NCBI GenBank assembly: GCA_905160935.1
Contig: CAJHZI010000310.1
Location: forward strand, 1-64,000
Length of the DNA: 64,000 bases
DNA from: Enchytraeus crypticus
Taxonomy: Eukaryota > Annelida > Clitellata > Enchytraeida > Enchytraeidae
Direction: 5' to 3'
Shown: in pieces, positions 61,327-64,000 of the stretch
Layout of the letters: each line of letters starts with the position of its first letter
Position numbering within the stretch: the stretch's first letter is position 1
Translations under genes and position numbers: made by a program
The notes under the pieces: generated by a model
The model's database searches: none
Told to the model about the DNA's origin: nothing
What the model saw: only the letters and a program-made list of their open reading frames with translations

Positions 61327-63096
61327 CCTTACCGAACACATAGAAGATAGAGCTCCAGCCACCGTCAAAACCATAGTCACATAACAGAGCAGATATGGGC
61401 AGAGTTAATACATTGCCAATCTGAGCTCCTACACGTTACATCATATAGAGTTCATTACATTATAAAAATTACTAATTATTAATTATAGAATTACTAAATT
61501 ATATAACATCGTTTCAGAATGCAGTAAATAAATAAAAGATTATGTAATAATGGCCCTATTGTTTCTTCAGTAATTTCTATAAAAAATAAAGTATCTAACT
61601 ACTAATATTGAATAACTAGTTTCTGAATTTTGTGACTAACTCAATAAGACTTTAAAAATTAAGTATTTACAAATATAACAATTAATTGTTCTATTTATTA
61701 TTACACGGAATAAATAGAATGATTGATTGAAATAGAAAAATTATTGATTCATTGACTAATAATTTAGATTAGGATTTGATTTGATGATGTGGTTAGGTTA
61801 TTTACTTGAATTATATTTTATCTGACTGACTGAACAATAGATTTACTGGTGAATGAATTGATTGATTGAGATAAAGATTGGAGGTATGGGGTTGATTGAA
61901 CGGCTTATAGACTGATTGATTTACATGTTGATTGACTGACTGAGTAACAGATTGATTGATGATTTAGTCGATTGATTGATTGAGTGATTAATTGAGTGAT
62001 TAGTTGATTGAGTGATTGAATAATTAATTGATTGATTAATTGGCTGATTGATTGAGAGATTGAGTGATTGATTAGGTGATTGATTGGCTGATCGATTAAG
62101 TGATTGATTGATTTATTAATTAAACCTGCAAATGTGACACCCAGTAGTCTGCTTCTCTCAAGAGGGGGCGCCCACTTAGCAAACAGGGCGTGTATCCCAG
62201 GCAACATGGCGCCCTGAGAGCAACAACAATAATACAACTTCCAGGTACCTTTCCATTGTTATCGACAGCTAATGAGTCGTTACGTTTTTATTAATTAAGA
62301 CCAGATTTCCACTTTTTCGTAAACTTTTCCAAATGCATTTCATGAAATTGTCACGCAACGTCAACGAAACTAAAGTCATGGAACATTAACGATAGCAAAC
62401 AATATTTTAGATAAGTTTTATCAATGCGCGTTTGAGTTACAAGGGTAATTGGATTAGCTTGTAACAAGGAATATATGAACCAGCCATTTGCACTGGAAAT
62501 TCTGAAAGAAATCTGTAAACGACTTTTAGTCTTTAAAATTGTCTGAGGTATGTTCAACTGAATTCATCAGTCAGATAATAACTGAGTTTTGTTATCTGCG
62601 TTAGTCAGCTCTTAACTGGAGCCAGTTTGGCAACTCTTGGCTGGAGCCAGTGGCGACGTCGGTAAGATACTCGATCAGTATGTGCAGGGTTCAAATCCTG
62701 GGCTCGCCCGTCACTGACATCGCCTTCGAATGAGGCAACTGACGTTAACATTAGCTTTTTACTAGCTTTTAGTTACTTTTAGTTATTACCATTAGCTTTT
62801 TTTTTACAAGGTTTTAGGCCTTTTTAACCCCAGAAGGAGCCACAGACCTGACCGAGGCCGTTGAGGACCCTGAGGACGATGAGCATGTAGGGGCTGACCC
62901 TGGCGCCAACACTCGACAACAGAGACGAGGCCACAGCGGTGAACATGAACACACCCATCACCCTCTTACCACCGTATCTCTGTGCTAACCAGCCTGCTGG
63001 AATCTGCGTCACCATGTATCCCCAGAAAAATGAGCTCAGTACCAAACCCTGGGTTTCCTTGTTCCATGGGAACTCTCCTTCTCTTACTGGCAATTC
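51607..63096 (-). CDS. SLC17A5-like: Gene B: sialin-like SLC17 transporter, partial (exons 3-10)
   Basis: Paralogue of gene A; its first two coding exons lie beyond the right edge. Coding segments: 62848-63096, 62126-62213, 61333-61428, 60276-60406, 57230-57379, 56844-56973, 52151-52392, 51607-51837. They total 1317 bases, 438 residues plus TAA, every phase matching gene A. Landmarks: [80 protein letters not shown] and a tail ending MKDVRTL. Unlike gene A it keeps His at the sialin His183 position but shares the Asn and Gln replacing the membrane glutamates. Intron 8 (4.45 kb) hosts a LINE and intron 6 (2.9 kb) an inverted-repeat transposon. It is intact where visible; substrate unknown. Confidence 0.93.
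51841..51990. repeat. (ATCA)n tract in gene B intron 9
   Basis: Tetranucleotide run touching the exon 10 acceptor, then TCAG-rich derivatives. Confidence 0.88.
52151..52392 (-). CDS. SLC17A5-like: Gene B exon 9 (helices 9-11)
   Basis: Acceptor TTGCACTCAG, donor AAT|GTAAGT. Encodes [36 protein letters not shown] and [16 protein letters not shown]. Confidence 0.94.
52508..52543 (-). repeat. Left part of a split (AAT)n tract
   Basis: Continues at 55922-55966 on the other side of the LINE, so the LINE landed in the simple tail of the ATT-tailed repeat at 55922-56012. Confidence 0.8.
52592..55363 (+). CDS. LINE protein, main open frame: zinc finger and reverse transcriptase
   Basis: Open for 923 codons. 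The likely start is Met90 (52859, [11 protein letters not shown]), since the earlier residues look like translated leader. Domains: zinc finger about 109-137 (CSVC...HLHG...CPGS); fingers motif about 431-455 ([14 protein letters not shown]); motif A about 506 ([10 protein letters not shown]); [10 protein letters not shown]; catalytic YLDD at about 592-595; Cys/His cluster about 888-911 (CEPHMCPCG...LHGLSC). The frame then shifts before the endonuclease, so this copy probably cannot make the full protein. It would prime reverse transcription of its own RNA at a nicked target. Confidence 0.88.
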   Translation: MFFFSTFYRFSSLLLIFSLCLLSYCFYIYPCTPRPFYFYSFVRIRLILPFIKSALCFSFHLHWTIGLQLFAVVFQFNSFLSRLLCRVCHMPARQTWPLSQTANKKTGICSVCLAQRQLHSGDGKVHLHGPLDNRCPGSNQPPLQISAQAAASQPGLAVSDIRNRIRNRSCDSGSARQSSPPTAAPNSANLSPNSFSSQPLILEHPCLSRPTIKHIPKSARPACSAALIDAFRKIESDPSVLSYWSDLLLFASSVLQVPARTGKRHNLSSLIKKRLEGLGTSAPTEPVVERIKRAHHSHDSRASAVRSKMEDGNVSAAVRILCSDESPAQCTINTFNILKAKHPPTASSSIMAPLPDSMATPPIQVSEQDVVKAVRSFPAGSAGGPDGLRPQHLLELVTCRESAGTFLTALTSFVNLLLRGACPPEVQPVLFGGKLFALNKKSGGIRPIAVGYTWRRLAAKCANRYAVSALSEYLSPIQLGAGIPGGCEAAVHATRRFAESMPADHFVVKLDFCNAFNCLSRSRMLSEIHHRIPELYSFCHLAYSSPSWLKFGDWCIESQEGVQQGDPLGPMLFCLTIHPLLTSLSSDLTVGYLDDITLGGCESSIANDVQTIIDRGQEFGLQLNRTKCEVISSVCKSPGNSVLSSFVPMCLSHSSLLGAPLSGEEATTTALSSRLEDLKRTASRLKSLAAHDALTILRFSLSAPKLMHVLRSSPSFSNPRLLDYDEALRQCLCAVINADLSVLQWQQASLPVSMGGLGIRLVSHIAPSAFLASAMGTRQLQDAILHKCSLSADSSIDVALSVWSKSLTSSAPPSTSVSSQKSWDRPIVDRIYNSLLESQSNAVDRARLLAVSTKRSSDWLHALPVASCGLFLDNEAIRVAVSFRLGAKTCEPHMCPCGHEVDALGLHGLSCKRSSVECLAITI
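55420..55833 (+). pseudogene. LINE endonuclease segment, out of frame with the main protein
   Basis: 137 codons starting [19 protein letters not shown], with [14 protein letters not shown] and PVAIETMGP, ending TAG. In related elements this is continuous with the reverse-transcriptase frame as a restriction-like endonuclease. Here the join at 55364-55419 is disrupted by more than one small change, giving a decayed C-terminus. Confidence 0.72.
55922..56012 (-). mobile_element. ATT-tailed hairpin repeat, tail split by the LINE
   Basis: (AAT)n then AAAGGTGTAACGTCCATTTC, CTCATACAAGGATGATGTCA and GGAACGTC. Host site of the LINE insertion. Confidence 0.8.
56205..56241 (+). mobile_element. TF1 SINE, left piece
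   Basis: GGAGCCAGTGGCGACGTCGG, TAAGATATTCGCCCGCGG, ATCAGTAT, then broken by LINE-A. The right piece is at 56482-56575. Confidence 0.8.
56242..56481 (-). mobile_element. LINE-A 3' end inserted into a TF1 SINE
   Basis: CTCTTAGTGCACTGCCTACT, GGCAGGTCCATGG, then the reverse complement of a reading frame with [11 protein letters not shown] at 56380-56420 and an upstream [10 protein letters not shown]. Confidence 0.8.
56482..56575 (+). mobile_element. TF1 SINE, right piece
   Basis: Resumes GGGTTCAAATCCTGTGCTCG, CCCATCACTAACATCGCTTT and ATGACGTTAACATTAC. Confidence 0.8.
56672..56820 (+). mobile_element. GATT-tailed hairpin repeat, long copy
   Basis: GTGTACTCAGTCGTCATCGT, TGGTGCTTTGGCGCCTG, then GACGTCCCTGAC...GGACTT and (GATT)n, ending 24 bases from the exon 8 donor. 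Confidence 0.82.
56844..56973 (-). CDS. SLC17A5-like: Gene B exon 8 (helix 8)
   Basis: Acceptor TTTATTACAG, donor TGTGG|GTGAGT. Encodes [20 protein letters not shown] then [20 protein letters not shown]. 17 of 43 residues differ from gene A, nearly all in the helix. Confidence 0.93.
57055..57135 (-). mobile_element. TF2 SINE, 3' fragment
   Basis: GATATCTATCACTTGTAGTA, CCGCACGTTTAAACCGTTTG, GGAATTTAGTCCATA. Confidence 0.7.
57230..57379 (-). CDS. SLC17A5-like: Gene B exon 7 (helix 7)
   Basis: Acceptor TTGTATGACAG, donor GCC|GTGAGT followed by a (GAT)n-derived tract (57150-57220). Encodes [40 protein letters not shown] and [10 protein letters not shown]. Confidence 0.95.
57397..57742. repeat. 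(TA)n tract
   Basis: Interrupted TA repeat upstream of exon 7, in which the inverted-repeat element is inserted. Confidence 0.95.
57744..58504. mobile_element. TA-flanked inverted-repeat element (Tc1/mariner-like MITE)
   Basis: 761 bp. Left end CAGACTGGAGCAAAAAATAG; right end reads CAGACTGGGGCAAAAAAAAT on the minus strand; both continue into AATCCC..TAGCGAAATCTCAAT. Flanked by TA, the Tc1/mariner target, in a TA microsatellite. The arms extend over 200 bp, and a second diverged copy of the left arm sits at about 57955-58130. No transposase frame. Confidence 0.75.
58505..58632. repeat. (TA)n tract with a solo element tip
   Basis: TA repeat containing AGACTGGGGCAAATATGCAT at 58513, the terminal bases of the neighbouring inverted-repeat element. 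Confidence 0.88.
58676..58712 (-). repeat. Copy of the gene B exon 7 acceptor edge
   Basis: Minus strand CTCTTTTATCACAG|CCACTG then AGGAACCCTGGGTGCTG, against the real ACAG|CCACTGAGGACTCCCTGG at 57379. A decoy 3' splice site 1.3 kb upstream in intron 6. Confidence 0.85.
58727..58852 (-). mobile_element. TF1 SINE
   Basis: Complete reverse copy. A short repeated SINE-head piece (GGAGCCAGTGGAGATGTCTG, plus orientation) overlaps its right side. Confidence 0.82.
58918..59485. repeat. Self-complementary (CACTATAGTGTATA)n satellite
   Basis: Units of ACTATAGTGTATA and GTGTATACAC, in which each unit is close to its own reverse complement. About 570 bp in gene B intron 6. Confidence 0.93.
59521..59836. 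repeat. (TA)n tracts around a TF1 SINE
   Basis: TA runs at 59521-59600 and 59754-59836. Confidence 0.93.
59632..59752 (+). mobile_element. TF1 SINE
   Basis: A-box region TGGCGATGTTGATAAG, B-box GGTTCAAATCT. A short internal deletion removes the CGACCGCGGATCAG segment. Confidence 0.8.
59883..59975 (-). mobile_element. Degenerate TF1 SINE
   Basis: AACGTCAGTTTTCTGCTCGA, TATCATGTCAGTGACG, TTTGAACTCCGCACCTACAG. Confidence 0.6.
60276..60406 (-). CDS. SLC17A5-like: Gene B exon 6 (helix 6 and central loop)
   Basis: Acceptor TTCTATTTTAG, donor AACAAG|GTTTGC. Encodes [20 protein letters not shown] then [20 protein letters not shown]. Single copy, without the duplicated edges seen in gene A. Confidence 0.94.
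60456..60534 (-). mobile_element. GATT-tailed hairpin repeat
   Basis: (AATC)n, GAATTTAACGTCCGGTTCCT, CGTCATAAGGCAATGTCAGA and GACGTC. Confidence 0.85.
60590..60640 (-). mobile_element. ATT-tailed hairpin block, tail lost
   Basis: GATGGTTTAACGTCCGATCC, CTTACACGAGGGAGATGTTA, GGGACGTT. Confidence 0.65.
60943..61176 (-). mobile_element. TF2 SINE
   Basis: Full-length reverse copy in gene B intron 5. The B-box has one change. Confidence 0.87.
61287..61325. repeat. (GA)n run at the exon 5 donor
   Basis: Short GA run eight bases from the exon 5 donor, at the same position as the expanded GA tract of gene A. Confidence 0.9.
61333..61428 (-). CDS. SLC17A5-like: Gene B exon 5 (helix 5)
   Basis: Acceptor TGTAACGTGTAG, donor TTCG|GTAAGG. 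Protein identical to gene A exon 5. Confidence 0.95.
61429..62125. other. Gene B intron 4, (GATT)n-rich
   Basis: From about 61850 to 62120 an old, interrupted GATT array reaches the exon 4 donor side. The rest is AT-rich. Confidence 0.75.
62126..62213 (-). CDS. SLC17A5-like: Gene B exon 4 (helix 4 end, KWAPP loop)
   Basis: Acceptor TTGCTCTCAG, donor GCAG|GTTTAA. Encodes [29 protein letters not shown]. Confidence 0.94.
62214..62637. other. Gene B intron 3, no recognised feature
   Basis: No repeat family or exon recognised apart from a GGAGCCAGT motif at 62619 that resembles a TF1 head. Confidence 0.45.
62638..62790 (+). mobile_element. TF1 SINE in gene B intron 3
   Basis: Nearly complete; lacks the short CGACCGCGG segment. 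Its AGCTTTTTAC tail is repeated, ending about 60 bases from the exon 3 donor. Confidence 0.87.
62848..63096 (-). CDS. SLC17A5-like: Gene B exon 3 (helices 2-4)
   Basis: Acceptor ACGTCCTCACAG, donor GGTCAG|GTCTGT. Encodes [40 protein letters not shown] and LRVLNGLGQ. The donor flank GTCTGTGGCTCCTTCTGGGG matches gene A into the intron. Confidence 0.95.
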
Positions 63097-63364
63097 CTGT
63101 GAGGACGTTATAGAACATCATATAATTTATCAGTGATGAATGAGTCTTTGCTTATCTAGTGAATCGATATGCGTTGAACAAAGAGTAACAAAGCAATGAT
63201 GAAAATGTAGATAATCAGCGAAGTGAAATTGACTTAAACACCAGCAATGTAATCAATCAACATTTACTGATTAATTAATCAAATACGAAGCTATATTTGT
63301 ATCATAGAGGTCGATGAGCGAATGTATTAACAACAAGAACAGTTCACCAATCAATCAATCAAAC
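63097..63364. other. Gene B intron 2, no recognised feature
   Basis: No exon 2 was found in the remaining window; it must lie further right. Confidence 0.5.
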
Positions 63365-63545
63365 TTACCGGCTGCCATTGATGCACCAACAAAAGGCAAC
63401 GGTTACTAATAACCATTGAGAGGAAAGAGAAAATTGGGCTTAAACAAGCATCTGTGCTTCCTGACCCAGTGTTCCGTTATGTTATGTTATGTTATGTTAT
63501 ATTATGTTCCGTTATGTTATGTTATGTTATATTATGTTAACCCTG
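63365..63545 (+). mobile_element. 5S-derived SINE, 3' half with (TTATG)n tail
   Basis: CCGGCTGCCATTGATGCACC, AAAAGGCAACGGTTACTA, CATCTGTGCTTCCTGACCCA, then (TTATG)n of about 65 bp. The 5S part is truncated away. Confidence 0.8.
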
Positions 63546-63595
63546 CAGTAACATAATCAGTTATTCATTCAGTCAATTCTCTCCCCCTATATCAA

Positions 63596-63760
63596 TTAAT
63601 GCACTGCCAATTAGTAGTTTCATGGTATATAAATACTCCAAATATTTCTATTCTCTTCTTTACCATTCATATCAACATACGCATTAGATTTCAAATCATC
63701 CAGCATCCCAATTCACAGTCTTCCTCTAACCTTTTTTCCTTCTATTTGATATCTCACATA
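63596..63760 (-). mobile_element. LINE-A 3' end, diverged
   Basis: AATGCACTGCCAATTAGTAG, TTTCATGGTATATAAATACT and the CATACGCATTAGATTTCAAA block at the usual spacing. Confidence 0.6.
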
Positions 63761-64000
63761 AAGTAGTTATTCAGTAGAAGCTTTAAACATTTAGTAGTAT
63801 TACATGTATACAGGGACGCGAGGCCTTTGTTTACATGTTTAATATTAGAAACTATAACAGAAACTGTAGGAGTCTTTTATAGCTATGTATAGTTGTAACA
63901 TTTACAGTCATATATAACTTAACGGTGACGTTACCCAATTATTGACCTACAGTGACACCACACAGATACTAGAGCTACAATACTGGATAGCAATAGATGA

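Noticed and set aside
63097-64000. Search for gene B exon 2 (helix 1)
   Set aside because: No sequence resembling the RWALAIVGFF block was found; it is presumed outside the window.

Overview
The window looks like a piece of an AT-rich, intron-rich invertebrate animal genome packed with microsatellites, minisatellites and short retroposons. A lophotrochozoan is plausible from the kind of SINE content, but the sequence does not settle the phylum. No bacterial, organellar or viral gene order is visible.

Two paralogous genes on the minus strand account for nearly all recognisable host coding sequence. Gene A (10798-21788, ten coding exons, 541 residues, complete from ATG to stop) and gene B (51607-63096, last eight coding exons, 438 codons before the stop; its first exons lie beyond the right edge) are sialin-like SLC17 transporters of the major facilitator superfamily. 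Their intron positions and phases match exon by exon, so they are a tandem duplication. Similarity is patchy: exons 3 and 5 are nearly identical, exons 4, 6 and 8 are much more diverged. Both lack the two membrane glutamates of human sialin in the LEGLGEG segment (NGLGQG here). Two phase-matched terminal exons of a third, unrecognised minus-strand gene (gene C) lie at 1531-3156.

The 30 kb between the transporters (21789-51606) and the introns hold a small ecosystem of elements. There are two tRNA-derived SINE families (TF1, over 20 copies; TF2, about 7), a 5S-rRNA-derived SINE family, short repeats ending in a hairpin plus a (GATT)n or (ATT)n tail, 3' ends of two LINE families (LINE-A with a (GA)n tail, LINE-B with a (GAT)n tail) and a GA-tailed short repeat that shares LINE-A's terminal hairpin. 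There is also a nearly full-length 3.4 kb LINE with an R2-type domain layout inside gene B intron 8, and a 761 bp TA-flanked inverted-repeat element in gene B intron 6. Several are nested inside one another.

The most unusual structure is the interplay of simple repeats and exon edges. (GATT)n tracts sit directly upstream of at least six 3' splice sites. Pieces of exon edges carrying the splice signals have been copied into the introns at four places (gene A exons 3, 5 and 6; gene B exon 7), making arrays of decoy splice sites. Other points of note are an array of about 20 units built around the CRE octamer TGACGTCA, a self-complementary satellite at 58.9-59.5 kb, and a compensatory base-pair change in a 3' hairpin shared by otherwise different retroposons. 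All identities were read by eye; no search or alignment was run.
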